Position numbers and translations under genes: made by a program
Shown here: positions 17,254 to 26,348 of the stretch, piece after piece
How positions within the stretch are numbered: the first letter of the stretch is position 1
Layout: every line of letters starts with the position of its first letter
From: Solimonas sp040754295
GTDB lineage: Bacteria > Pseudomonadota > Gammaproteobacteria > Nevskiales > Nevskiaceae
DNA length: 64,000 nt
Assembly (NCBI GenBank): GCA_040754295.1
Contig: JBFMCQ010000012.1
Coordinates: forward strand, 15,155 to 79,154
Direction of reading: 5' to 3'
Notes under the pieces: generated by a model
Database searches by the model: none
What the model was told of the DNA's origin: nothing
What the model saw: the letters and a program-made list of their open reading frames with translations, nothing else

Positions 17254-18729
17254 TCAGTGCGTCGTCGCCGAAGCGGCCGACACCTGGATCGCCGGCTGCG
17301 GCGGGCGCAGCGAGCGCTCGCGCACGGGCGCTTCGGCGACCGGCTGCGGCTGCACCTGCTTCCGTGCGCGCTTGCGCGGGTGCAGCATCAGGGCCATTTC
17401 CTCTTCGAACGCGGCGACGAGACGCTGCGGCTCGCGCATCACGGCGGTGTCGGCGGACACGCCCATCGTAACCCGGCCGCCGTAGCTGAACAGGCTGATG
17501 CCGATGCCGATGCCGCCCGCCTGCGGCGGCCAGAACACCAGATTGGAGAGCCGTGCACCGCCGATGCGCAGCGTCTCGTGCGGCCCCGGCAGATTGGAGA
17601 CGACGGCGGCGGACTTCGACGCGAGCAGGCCGACCAGGCTCTTCTCCCAGGCAACCGGCATGTGACCGGCGGCGGCCAGCCCGATCAGCATCGCCCGCGC
17701 TTCCGGCGAGCTCTTCAGCGCCAGCATGCGCGCGGAGACGATGTGCAGGCGCGTGCGCCAGTTGCGCTCGCCGACCGGCAGGTCGAGCAGCACCAGGCCG
17801 AAGCAGTTGCCGAGCTCGCCGTCATCCTCGGCGCGCAGATTCACCGGAATCGAGATGCGCAGATTCTGGCCGGGCGCGAGCCTGCCCTCGGTGTCCAGCA
17901 GATAGCGGCCGAAGGCGCCGGCCAGGCCGGCGAGGAACAGGTCGTTGATCTTGACCCCGAGTGCGCGCGCGCGGGCACGCAGCGGCGCGAAGGCAAAGCC
18001 GTCGGTCCATGCTACGGCGCGCTGCCCCGACAGCTCCTTTCGCAGCGACGGCGGATGGTCCTCGGGCAGCGCCAGCACGCGCGCGATCGCACTCAGCGTT
18101 TCGCGCCCCGCGCGCATCTGCGTGGTGACGAACTCGCGGCGCTGCAGCGGATCGAACAGCAGACGGCCGATGCGGCGCAGCCGCGCGGTCGTCGCTTCCA
18201 CGCGCGTGACCAACGACTCGATCAGGTCGCGGCGTTGGTGCTGCAGCCCATATGTGGCGTGGTGCCAGCCGTCGGTGCAGCTCATCAGCACGCGTACCAG
18301 TGCGATGCCGTCGGCAAGCGCGTGGTGTGCACGGAACAGCACCGTAACCTCGCCCTGTGCGCGGACGAACAGCGTCAGCCGCCATAACGGCAGCGCGCGG
18401 TCGAGCGGATGCGACAGTTCGCGCGCGACGGCATGCGCGACGTCGTGCTCCGGCGAGTCCTCGCTCAGATGGAAGATGCGAACGTGGTACGACAGCAGCA
18501 GATCGTCGTCTTCGCGCCACACCGGCGGCGTGTGGCTGTCGTCGATGCGCTGGCGGAAGCGCCGGTACTTCAGCAGCACGCCGAGGATGTGGCGAACGAG
18601 CGCCTCGAGGTCGCCGACCTCGCGCAGCTCGAGAACTGCGCTGACCACCATCGGATTGCGCAGCTCGTCCATTTCGAGCCAGGCGCGGTCGACGGCCCCC
18701 ATGGGCTCCGTTGCGCGATTCGCGGTCAC
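17254..18729 (-). CDS. Wax ester synthase/diacylglycerol acyltransferase (WS/DGAT)
   Basis: The protein has 491 residues, normal for WS/DGAT enzymes, which join acyl-CoA to fatty alcohols or diacylglycerol to make storage wax esters or triacylglycerol. The catalytic HHxxxDG appears as HHALADG (about residue 140). Other family motifs are MGAVDRAWLEMDE at the N-terminus, LRISIPVNLR with LGNCFGLVLLDLPVG in the middle, and VVSNLPGPHETLRIGG near the end. The start is GTG at 18729 because GGAGGAG lies six bases upstream. Upstream ATGs at 18744 and 18753 overlap or precede that ribosome site. Storage-lipid formation is inferred. Confidence 0.9.
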   Translation of the reverse strand: MTANRATEPMGAVDRAWLEMDELRNPMVVSAVLELREVGDLEALVRHILGVLLKYRRFRQRIDDSHTPPVWREDDDLLLSYHVRIFHLSEDSPEHDVAHAVARELSHPLDRALPLWRLTLFVRAQGEVTVLFRAHHALADGIALVRVLMSCTDGWHHATYGLQHQRRDLIESLVTRVEATTARLRRIGRLLFDPLQRREFVTTQMRAGRETLSAIARVLALPEDHPPSLRKELSGQRAVAWTDGFAFAPLRARARALGVKINDLFLAGLAGAFGRYLLDTEGRLAPGQNLRISIPVNLRAEDDGELGNCFGLVLLDLPVGERNWRTRLHIVSARMLALKSSPEARAMLIGLAAAGHMPVAWEKSLVGLLASKSAAVVSNLPGPHETLRIGGARLSNLVFWPPQAGGIGIGISLFSYGGRVTMGVSADTAVMREPQRLVAAFEEEMALMLHPRKRARKQVQPQPVAEAPVRERSLRPPQPAIQVSAASATTH

Positions 18730-18735
18730 TGCGTG

Positions 18736-18742
18736 CTCCTCC
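18736..18742 (-). promoter_or_regulatory. Shine-Dalgarno that fixes the WS/DGAT start
   Basis: GGAGGAG on the minus strand, six bases before the GTG at 18729. It is embedded in the codons that would be read from the upstream ATGs. Confidence 0.65.
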
Positions 18743-18780
18743 ATGGGGACCATGCTTACACCGCGGCCCTCCTCGTCGCG

Positions 18781-18794
18781 ATGACCTACGTCAA
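18781..18794. promoter_or_regulatory. Weak FNR-like box in the divergent WS/DGAT-mutarotase region
   Basis: ATGAC-CTAC-GTCAA differs from TTGAC-N4-GTCAA by one base. It lies about 50 bases before the WS/DGAT start and 174 before the mutarotase start. It could be chance in this GC-rich sequence. Confidence 0.25.
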
Positions 18795-18967
18795 TCGTCC
18801 GGACACCGAGTTATGCTTGCGCGACTCAGTTCCGGACTTCAGCAGATGCAGCGAAGCGGCATCCTCCGTGTTGATCGAATGGCCGCGAGCGCCGGCGGCA
18901 AGCGTGATGATCGAGGAACGGGCGCGCAGGCTGCACCCGCGGCACGGGCCGGGGAAGGGAGGCGGCG

Positions 18968-19813
18968 ATGGTGACCGCGACGGGCTATGCGGCCGGTCCC
19001 GGCGGCTTGCCGATGCGCCGGCTCGCGGCCGCCGGCGCACACGCCGAGCTGTGCGCGCACGGTGCCCACGTGACCGCATGGCGGCCCGCCGGCGAGACGC
19101 AAAGCCGCCTCTATCTGAGCGCGCGCAGCGCGTTCCGCAGCGGCGTTGCGATCCGCGGCGGCGTACCCGTCATCTTCCCGCAGTTCGCCGTCGAGGGTCC
19201 GCTGCCCAGGCACGGTTTCGCGCGCACCGCCCGGTGGCGGCCGGACCCTGCGCAGAACGACCGCGGCCGCGCAGTCCTGCAGCTCGACGAGACCCTGGCG
19301 ACCGATGTGCGCTGGCCGCACGCCTATCGCGCAGAGCTGTGCGTCGAGCTGGCGGCCCGGTCACTGGCACTGCAGCTGAGCGTCGCGAACACCGGAGCGC
19401 AGCCGTTCGCGTTCACCGCGGCGCTGCACAGCTACTGCGCCGTCGACGACGTGCGCGCAGCCAGCGTCCACGGCCTGTGCGGCCTACGCTACCGCGACAG
19501 CGCCGGCGGCATGCGCGTCGTCGTGGACACGACCGACGCCGTGCGCTTCGCCGGCGAAGTCGATCGCATCTATTTCGATGTCCCCGGCACCGTCGAGCTG
19601 CGCGAGCCGCGGCGGCAGCTGCAGGTGCGTGCTTCGGGTTTTCCCGACTGCGTGATCTGGAATCCCGGCGCCGAAAAGGCAGCCGCCCTCGCCGACCTCG
19701 ATGCCGACGGCCATCTGCGCTTCGTCTGCATCGAGGCGGCGGTCATCGGCCGGCCGGTCCGGCTGGAGCCGGGGGCGTCGTGGAGCGGCACGCAGACGTT
19801 GCGCGCGGCGTGA
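18968..19813 (+). CDS. D-hexose-6-phosphate mutarotase (aldose 1-epimerase family, YeaD-like)
   Basis: The protein has 281 residues. The beta-sandwich epimerase family is recognisable from VTAWRPAGE, RGGVPVIFPQFAVEGPLPRHGFAR, FTAALHSYCAVDDV and DCVIWNPG, with a probable catalytic Glu in RFVCIEAA. YeaD-like enzymes interconvert the alpha and beta anomers of glucose-6-phosphate and related sugars in the cytosol. GGGAGG precedes the ATG. The following flavodoxin gene starts at the stop codon. Confidence 0.85.
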   Translation: MVTATGYAAGPGGLPMRRLAAAGAHAELCAHGAHVTAWRPAGETQSRLYLSARSAFRSGVAIRGGVPVIFPQFAVEGPLPRHGFARTARWRPDPAQNDRGRAVLQLDETLATDVRWPHAYRAELCVELAARSLALQLSVANTGAQPFAFTAALHSYCAVDDVRAASVHGLCGLRYRDSAGGMRVVVDTTDAVRFAGEVDRIYFDVPGTVELREPRRQLQVRASGFPDCVIWNPGAEKAAALADLDADGHLRFVCIEAAVIGRPVRLEPGASWSGTQTLRAA

Positions 19814-20268
19814 AGCACCTGCTGCTGATCTGGCACAGCCAGTCCGGCCATACGCGCCGGCTCGCGGACGCAGCAGCACACGGGATCCGCGAGTTCGCCG
19901 ACGAGGTCGAGCTGCGCATGCTGCGTGCGGCCGACGCCGGGCTGGACGACCTGCTGTGGGCCGACGGCGTCGTGCTCGCCACGCCGGAAAACTTCGGCTA
20001 CATGTCCGGCATGCTCAAGGACTTCATGGACCGCACGTACTATCCGGCCGAAGGCAAGACCATCGGCCTGCCGTATGCCGTGCTGATCAGCTGCGACAAC
20101 GACGGCAGCGGCGCGGTACGCGCGATCGAGCGCATCGCCACCGGCTACGGCTGGAAGGCCGTCGCCGAGCCGCTGATCAGCCGTGGCGGCATCGCGCCCG
20201 GCGCGCTGGATCAGGCCCGCGAGCTCGGCCAGACGATCGCAGCGGGGCTGGCGATGGGGCTGTTCTGA
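19810..20268 (+). CDS. Flavodoxin-like NAD(P)H-dependent FMN protein
   Basis: The protein has 152 residues with a flavodoxin fold. The FMN phosphate loop is LIWHSQSGHTRRLAD and the second flavin loop is ATPENFGYMSGMLKDFMDRT, followed by a conserved YYPAEGKTIGLPYAVLISC. This is the pattern of NADPH-dependent FMN reductase/WrbA-like proteins; electron donor and target are unknown. The GTG overlaps the mutarotase stop by four bases (GTGA), so the two are coupled. Confidence 0.8.
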   Translation: MKHLLLIWHSQSGHTRRLADAAAHGIREFADEVELRMLRAADAGLDDLLWADGVVLATPENFGYMSGMLKDFMDRTYYPAEGKTIGLPYAVLISCDNDGSGAVRAIERIATGYGWKAVAEPLISRGGIAPGALDQARELGQTIAAGLAMGLF

Positions 20269-20359
20269 AGGATACCCGTGCTCAGTACGCCCGGACGGCG
20301 AAGCGGCACGGAGGTTGCTCCGTTTCGGCATAATCCCGCCCCCGCCATCCGATTTGCCT

Positions 20360-20845
20360 ATGCCACGCAAGATTCTCCTGCGCCGTTCGCCGATCCACGG
20401 CAACGGCGTATTTGCTGCACGCGACCTGCCCAAAGGCACGCGCGTGATCGAGTACCGCGGCACGCTGCGCCCGCACGACGAAATCGACCGCTGCTACGGC
20501 GGCGATGCCGACAGCGGCCACACCTTTCTGTTCACGCTCAACGACGACTGGGTCATCGACGCCAACCTGGGCGGCAACATCGCGCGCTGGATCAACCACA
20601 GCTGCGAGCCCAACTGCGAAGCCGTGCTGTACGAAAACGGCAACGGCGACAGCCGCAAGGATCGCGTGTTCGTCGAGACGACGCGCGCGATCAAGGCCGG
20701 CGAGGAGCTCACCTATGACTACAACATCCGCCTCGACCAAGCGCACACCGCGCGCATGAAGAAGATCTGGGCGTGCCGCTGCGGTGCGCCGAACTGCGTC
20801 GGCACCATGCTCAAGCCCAAGCGCAGAGCGCGCAGCGAACCGTAG
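20360..20845 (+). CDS. SET-domain protein lysine methyltransferase-like
   Basis: The protein has 161 residues and is a compact SET domain: SPIHGNGVFAARDLPKGTRV at the start, the cofactor/active-site motif INHSCEPNCEA (about residue 80), EELTYDYN with the catalytic-region Tyr, and a post-SET cysteine cluster CRCGAPNC. All key motifs are intact, so S-adenosylmethionine-dependent lysine methylation is likely. The bacterial target is unknown; the Lys-rich proteins in this window are possible but untested substrates. The start is the ATG at 20360, in frame just before MPRKILLRR. Confidence 0.87.
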   Translation: MPRKILLRRSPIHGNGVFAARDLPKGTRVIEYRGTLRPHDEIDRCYGGDADSGHTFLFTLNDDWVIDANLGGNIARWINHSCEPNCEAVLYENGNGDSRKDRVFVETTRAIKAGEELTYDYNIRLDQAHTARMKKIWACRCGAPNCVGTMLKPKRRARSEP

Positions 20846-20905
20846 CGCGCCGCAGGATACGGACTCCGGCCGACGGCGCTGGCACCGTTCGGCTCTCCGC
20901 CCGAG

Positions 20906-23758
20906 CTACGCCACCGGCAGCGTGAAATAGAAGCAGGCGCCCTGCCCGGGCGCGGCCTCGGCCCAGACGCGTCCGCGATGGCGTTCGACGATGCGGCGCA
21001 CCGTCGCCAGGCCCACGCCGGTACCCGGAAACTCGCTGACGTGGTGCAGGCGCTGGAATACGCCAAACAGCTTGCCGGCGTGGGCCATGTCGAAGCCCAC
21101 ACCATTGTCGCAGACACTGAAGCACTGCTCGCCCGGCCGCTGCATGCCGCGCAGCTCGATGCGCGCGTCGGCGCGCTTCGAGGTGAACTTCCACGCGTTA
21201 CCGAGCAGATTCTCGATCACCAGGCGCAGCAGCGCCGGATCGCCCTCCACGGTCAATCCGGGCTGGATCAGCACCTGCGGTTCGCGGCCCGGCGACGCGC
21301 TCTGCAGATTGCGCACGCATTGCTCGGCGAGCGCAGACAGGCTCACCGGCTGGCGCCGCAGCTCGACGCGCGACACGCGCGCCAGATTGAGGATCTCCTC
21401 GATCTGCTGCGCCATGCGCGCGCAGTTGGCGCTGATGCGCTCCAGATAATGCACCGCGTCGCGGTCGAGCCGGTTGCGGTATGAGCGCAGCAGCGCACCG
21501 CTGAAGCCGGCGATCGCATGCAGCGGTGTGCGCAGGTCATGCGAAACGGAATAGGAGAAGGCCTCGAGCTCGCGGTTGGACTGTGCCAGCGCCTCCTCGG
21601 CGTTTTTCAGGTCGCTTACGTCGGCGCTGATGCCGACCCAGTGGCTGACGCTGCCATCGCGGTCGAGGACCGGATGGGCAACGTACAGATAATGCCGGTA
21701 CGAGCCGTCGGCGTGGCGGATCCGGCATGCCAGCTCGAAGCGCCCGGCGCGCCCGACCGCTTCAGCCCAGCTCGCGCGGATCTGCGCGACGTCGTCGGGG
21801 TGCACCGAGTCGAGCCAGCCCCAGCCCAGAGATTCCTCCGGCGGGCGTCCCGTCACCTGGTGCCAGCGGCGGTTAAAGTAGCGCACTTCGCCGTCGCACG
21901 CGCTGACCCAGACGATCTGGGGCGCGACATCCATCAGCGTGCGCTGCAGCGACTCGCTCTCAGCGAGCTCACGCGTGCGCGCGGCAACGCGCTCCTCGAG
22001 CTCGGCGTTGAGCGCACGGATGCGCGCCTCACTCTCATGGCGGTCGGTGACGTCCTGGACCATCCCCTCGATGACGCCGGTGCCGTCCAGCCATTCGCTG
22101 CGCAGGCTCAGCATCGCCCAGATCGCGCCGCCGTCGGCGCGGCGCAGCCGCGCGACGTAGCCGGTGACCGCGCGCTCGCCCTTGAGGAACTCGCTCAGCC
22201 GCGACCACTCCTGCGGATCGTCGAACACCTCGGCAAACGAACGCACCGACAGCAGCAGCGCCGGCAAATCGCGGAAGCCCAGGAGATAGGCGAAGCTGGG
22301 ATTCGCGGCGAGCAGCACGCCGGCGCCGGTGCAGCGCACGATGCCTTCCAGTGCATTGCGGAAGATCGAGCGGTACTGCGCTTCGGCGCTCGCCAGCTCT
22401 TCGATCAGACGCGCGTTCTCGACGGCAACGGACGCGAGCTGCGCCAGCTGCACCAGCAGGGCCTCGTCCTGCTCCGTGAACACACTGCCGTACGGATCGG
22501 TGAGCTGCACCAGCCCGACGTTTTGACCGTTGCGATCAACCAGCGGCGCGGCGAGCCAGCCGCGCATCGGCAGTGCACCGGCCGCGTCCGCCTCGCGCCA
22601 GCGCGGATGCATCGCCAGCTCCTCGTGCGTCATGCGCACCGGCGCGTTGCGCGCGGCCGCCCACTCGCACAGGCCGGTGCGTCCGAGCAGCGGATCGCCG
22701 CCAGCGTATGCGGCATGCTTCTCCGAAAGAGACTGCACCGTGCGCGCGCGCGTCCAGTCGCCGCCGCCGACGATGCTCGTCACCGCCTGGTGGGCCCCGA
22801 CGATCTCGCGTGCGGTATCGGTGATCTTCTGTATCACCGAATCGAGGTCCTCCGCGCGCAGCACGTGCAGCGCGGCTTCGGTGATCGCACGCTGCTGACG
22901 CGAGAGCTCCGCTTCCAGTGCCTGCTGGCGCTTGCGCTCGGTGATGTCGCGCTCCAGCGAGACGAAGTAGTGCGGAGGACCGGGCTCGCGGGTGACCGGC
23001 ACGATGTCCACCTCGGTCCAGAACGGCTGGCCGTCCTTCTTTCGCTTGTACAGCTCGATCCGCACCGTTTCGTTGCGCCGGAGCCGCTGGCGGACCATCG
23101 TGATGGTGTCGTCCCCCACGTGCTCGCGCCAAAGATCGAGTGCCGAACGTCCGAGCACCTCGTGCGCGGTGTAGCCGGTGACGCGCTCGAACGCCGGGTT
23201 CACGTAGCAGATCGAAGCGCTCGGCGGCGCGCTGTCGCGGACCTCGGCGATCATCACGATGTCGTTGAGCCCGCCGATGCAGGCTTCGAGCAGATGCAGG
23301 CGCTCCAGCGTGCGCTTCAGCGCGGTGATGTCCTTGGCGATGCCGTGCACGCCCTCGACCACACCGTCGATGACGATCGGCACGATCGTCGCGCGCACAT
23401 CGTACGGTGCGCCGTCTGCCCCCCTGCAGCGCATCTCCGCGGTCTGCGGCGCGCCGGTCAGCGCTTCGGCGAATGCGGTCTCGGCCTGCGCCAGGCTTTC
23501 CGCGGCGACGATGTCGCGGAAGCTCAGTCCGAGCAGGTCCTGCTCGCGGAGCCCGGCGATGCGCGCCGCCGCGGCGTTGACACTGGTGAAGCGTCCGTCA
23601 CAGTCGAGCGAGAACGCCGGGTCCGGATGGTGGGTGAACAGTGACGCGTAGTACTGCTCCCGACGTGACAGCTGCCGGATCGTCCGGCGCAGCCGCTCAT
23701 CGCGATCGGTAGGCGCACTAGCGTGCGTAGAGCCGTCTATCGTCTGCGATTCGTCCAT
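20906..23758 (-). CDS. Multi-PAS/GAF sensor histidine kinase
   Basis: The protein has about 950 residues. From N to C it has a PAS domain (~35-150), a second PAS with PAC (~160-280, PAFERVTGYTAHEVLG), a GAF domain (~290-450), a third PAS (~460-580), a fourth PAS/PAC (~620-730), HisKA with the phospho-acceptor in SHDLRTPLHAIAGFSG, and HATPase_c with NLLGNAWKFTSK, DNGVGFDM and GVGLATVRRIV. No membrane helix is visible, so it is probably soluble. No partner regulator adjoins it. The ATG at 23758 is preferred; a GTG at 23791 is the alternative and neither has a strong ribosome site. Confidence 0.9.
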   Translation of the reverse strand: MDESQTIDGSTHASAPTDRDERLRRTIRQLSRREQYYASLFTHHPDPAFSLDCDGRFTSVNAAAARIAGLREQDLLGLSFRDIVAAESLAQAETAFAEALTGAPQTAEMRCRGADGAPYDVRATIVPIVIDGVVEGVHGIAKDITALKRTLERLHLLEACIGGLNDIVMIAEVRDSAPPSASICYVNPAFERVTGYTAHEVLGRSALDLWREHVGDDTITMVRQRLRRNETVRIELYKRKKDGQPFWTEVDIVPVTREPGPPHYFVSLERDITERKRQQALEAELSRQQRAITEAALHVLRAEDLDSVIQKITDTAREIVGAHQAVTSIVGGGDWTRARTVQSLSEKHAAYAGGDPLLGRTGLCEWAAARNAPVRMTHEELAMHPRWREADAAGALPMRGWLAAPLVDRNGQNVGLVQLTDPYGSVFTEQDEALLVQLAQLASVAVENARLIEELASAEAQYRSIFRNALEGIVRCTGAGVLLAANPSFAYLLGFRDLPALLLSVRSFAEVFDDPQEWSRLSEFLKGERAVTGYVARLRRADGGAIWAMLSLRSEWLDGTGVIEGMVQDVTDRHESEARIRALNAELEERVAARTRELAESESLQRTLMDVAPQIVWVSACDGEVRYFNRRWHQVTGRPPEESLGWGWLDSVHPDDVAQIRASWAEAVGRAGRFELACRIRHADGSYRHYLYVAHPVLDRDGSVSHWVGISADVSDLKNAEEALAQSNRELEAFSYSVSHDLRTPLHAIAGFSGALLRSYRNRLDRDAVHYLERISANCARMAQQIEEILNLARVSRVELRRQPVSLSALAEQCVRNLQSASPGREPQVLIQPGLTVEGDPALLRLVIENLLGNAWKFTSKRADARIELRGMQRPGEQCFSVCDNGVGFDMAHAGKLFGVFQRLHHVSEFPGTGVGLATVRRIVERHRGRVWAEAAPGQGACFYFTLPVA

Positions 23759-23839
23759 GTCGGCGCGATCCGGAGCCTTCCTTGCGGCCACGACTGCGGC
23801 GGCCGAAGCGGAAACTCCATAATAGACCGGATTGTGGCC

Positions 23840-25327
23840 TCAGAAGCTGAGTCTGAGCGTGCCGTAGAAGTCCGCGAGTGCGTCGTCGGCGATCTCGGGG
23901 CCGTCGAGCGGCCGCGCCGCGCTCACCGCCAGGCGCAACCTGCGGCGCCAGCTGACGCCCGCACTCACACCGGCGTGCGTGGCATCGACCGGCTCGGCAC
24001 CGGCCGCTCCGACCGGCTCGGCCCTGCCGTGCTCGGCGAACGCCTCACCGTTCAGCGACCAGCCGTTGCGCAGGCGCCACTCGGCACCCTCGCCGATGCG
24101 CAGCAGCATGCCGCGGTCGCCGACCAGCGCCGCCGGCGTGTATCCCGACAGCGAGCCGTGACCGCCCAGCGTCCACTGCTGCGCCTCGGCGACCGTATCA
24201 CTGGCCCACTGCCCCGCGGCGGTCACGGTCAGCGCTGCACCGCCGCCCTGCTCCCAGCGCAGCCGCATTATCGGCCGCACCACCTGGAAGCGCTCCGCCG
24301 CGGATGAGTTGTACTGCTCCGACGCCCAAGCGCCGACCACGCTCAGAGCCGCGTCGAAGCGTCCGAAGCCCAGCGAGACCGCGTACGACGGCGTCAGCTC
24401 GGCCAGTGTGTAGCGTTCGGCGAACAGGCTGCGTCCGTCACTCTCGCGCTCCGACTCGCGGTCGGAGTACGCGCCGCGCACGCGCAGCATGAAGCGCGAC
24501 GCCGCCTCTGCCGACAGCACGTTGCTCCACTCCAGGCCGAACTCCTGATACCAGCCCCCGAGCACGAAATGGCCGGTGTCCGCGGAGAAATCGATGCGGC
24601 GCGCCGTCAGCCCGGCGACGCCGGCGGGCCCGATGGTGTTGAGTTGCACGTCGCCTTCGAGGAACTCGCCGCCGGCCTCGGCGTCGTTCAGCGCGGACGG
24701 TGCCGTCTTCACCTGCACGCGTCCCTGCATGCCGCCGGCACTGTTGCCGGTCAGATCGAGGGCGACGAGATTGCGCCCGGCGAAGCGGCTGCCATGGTTG
24801 TTGAACTCGACGCTCGTCGTGAACCGATCGCCGCCCGGGTCGGCGTCGGCGCGCAGGTCGAGGTCGAGCGCACCGCCGGGGGCGTCGACGAAGCGTGGCT
24901 GCACGATGACGCGAGCGCGCTCCGAGTACGCGGAGGCCAGCACGCGGCCGCGCTCGAAGCTGTCGCGCTCGATGTGGCCGTCGTCGAGCGCGGCGGTAAA
25001 GAAGCGGCGCAGCTCCGGATCGCCGCGCACGTCGCGCACGCGGCGCTGCACGACCATGATGTAGACGTGGCGGCCGTCGACCGCGTAAACGACCTGCGCG
25101 GCGAGGCCTTCGCTGGCCTGCGCCAGATGGGCGAGCGCGACCACGACCTCGTCCGCCGACCGTGCGTGCCCGACCAGACGGTCGAGCACATCGCGGTCGA
25201 TCGCGTTGAAGCCGAGCAGGTTCAGCGTGTGCGCGCCGAAGGGATAGCGGACCGCCGCAGCGTGGCGGCGAATCTCCGCGACCGGTACGGGCGCCGGAGC
25301 AACAGGGGGTGGCAACGCAACCGCCAT
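23840..25327 (-). CDS. Two-partner-secretion-like (ShlB/FhaC/TpsB) outer-membrane barrel protein without visible signal peptide
   Basis: The protein has 495 residues. Residues ~25-170 look like POTRA repeats (AHTLNLLGFNAIDRDVLDRL, then GLAAQVVYAVDGRHVYI). The rest has the alternating pattern of a beta barrel ending in LRLSF, whose terminal Phe is the outer-membrane signature. QWTLGGHGSLSGY corresponds to the VRGY-type motif of TpsB transporters. The oddity is the N-terminus (MAVALPPPVAPAPVPVAEI), which has no signal peptide although GGAG precedes this ATG. It lies 22 bp behind the GAF-GGDEF gene, probably in one operon. No TpsA partner was seen. Confidence 0.65.
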   Translation of the reverse strand: MAVALPPPVAPAPVPVAEIRRHAAAVRYPFGAHTLNLLGFNAIDRDVLDRLVGHARSADEVVVALAHLAQASEGLAAQVVYAVDGRHVYIMVVQRRVRDVRGDPELRRFFTAALDDGHIERDSFERGRVLASAYSERARVIVQPRFVDAPGGALDLDLRADADPGGDRFTTSVEFNNHGSRFAGRNLVALDLTGNSAGGMQGRVQVKTAPSALNDAEAGGEFLEGDVQLNTIGPAGVAGLTARRIDFSADTGHFVLGGWYQEFGLEWSNVLSAEAASRFMLRVRGAYSDRESERESDGRSLFAERYTLAELTPSYAVSLGFGRFDAALSVVGAWASEQYNSSAAERFQVVRPIMRLRWEQGGGAALTVTAAGQWASDTVAEAQQWTLGGHGSLSGYTPAALVGDRGMLLRIGEGAEWRLRNGWSLNGEAFAEHGRAEPVGAAGAEPVDATHAGVSAGVSWRRRLRLAVSAARPLDGPEIADDALADFYGTLRLSF

Positions 25328-25349
25328 GACACGAAACTCCGCGACGTTC

Positions 25350-26348
25350 TCAGGGGACGACCGCGGCGATACGGTTGCCGCCGTTGGCCTTGGCCCGCGT
25401 CAGCGCGGCGTACGCGCGGTCGAACAGGTCCATGAGGCTGCGATCCGGTGCTGCGGTTTCGTCCTGCGTGGCAATACCGATGCTCGCCGTGATCGGCCGG
25501 GTCAGCGGACTGTCCTTGACGATGCCGAGCTTCTCGACGTTGACGCGGATCTGTTCGGCGGTGCGACGCAGCTCGCTGCCGTCGCGGTGCGCCATGAACA
25601 GCACGAAACGGTCGTCGTGCATGCGGCCGACGGCCGTGTCGGTGCCCGCACAGCTCTCCTCGATGCAGCGGCCGACGCGCTGCAGCACCTGGTCCGTGCC
25701 GTGGCGGCCGCTGGCGCGCACGTGGCTCAGATAGCGGTCCAGCGACAGCATGATGACGCCGGAGCGCACCCCGAGACTGCGCGCGCGCCGCCAGCCGCGG
25801 TCGGCGATCGAGTCGAAAGTGCTGCGCGCATAAACGCCGGTCAGCGGATCGCGCACCTGCATCGAGCGCAGCAGCACCTCGCTTTCGAGCACGCGCGCGA
25901 GATCGCGCATCAGATCGTGCTGGGCGCCGGTGACGGTGCGCGGCTCGCGGTCGATCGCGCACAGTGCGCCGACGCGCGCGCCGCCGGGCGAGCGCACTGG
26001 AGCGCCGATGTAGAAGCGCACGCCGGGTGCACCGGTCACCAGCGGGTTGTCGTGGAAGCGGTCGTCTTGTACGGCATCCGGCACCACCATTACGTCTTCG
26101 GACAGGATCGTGTGTCCGCAGAACGACACCGCGCGTGCGGTGCAGTAGCTGTCGAGGCCGAGCGCGGACTTCAAGATCTGACGCTGGTCGCTGATCACCG
26201 AGAATGCGGCGATCGGAACCTGCAGGCTGTTGACGACGATACGGACGATGCGGTCGAAGCTCGGCTCGGACCACAGGGAGCCGAGATCGAGCTCATCGAC
26301 GGCCATCTGGCGCAGCTTTTCGTTGTCGGGGATGGGTGCCGGTTTCAT
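25350..26348 (-). CDS. GAF domain protein with degenerate GGDEF domain
   Basis: The protein has 332 residues. A GAF domain fills about residues 30-165 (AAFSVISDQRQILKSALGL, FCGHTILSEDVMVVPDA, YIGAPVRSPGGARVGALCAI). A GGDEF fold follows (RDPLTGVYARSTFDSIADR at ~185), but the active-site loop reads GRMHDDRFVLF in place of xxxGGDEFxxx, so cyclase activity is unlikely. It may bind GTP or act as a sensor/scaffold. AAGGAG precedes the ATG. It is divergent from the sigma-factor gene at 26813 and followed closely by the barrel gene. Confidence 0.85.
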   Translation of the reverse strand: MKPAPIPDNEKLRQMAVDELDLGSLWSEPSFDRIVRIVVNSLQVPIAAFSVISDQRQILKSALGLDSYCTARAVSFCGHTILSEDVMVVPDAVQDDRFHDNPLVTGAPGVRFYIGAPVRSPGGARVGALCAIDREPRTVTGAQHDLMRDLARVLESEVLLRSMQVRDPLTGVYARSTFDSIADRGWRRARSLGVRSGVIMLSLDRYLSHVRASGRHGTDQVLQRVGRCIEESCAGTDTAVGRMHDDRFVLFMAHRDGSELRRTAEQIRVNVEKLGIVKDSPLTRPITASIGIATQDETAAPDRSLMDLFDRAYAALTRAKANGGNRIAAVVP

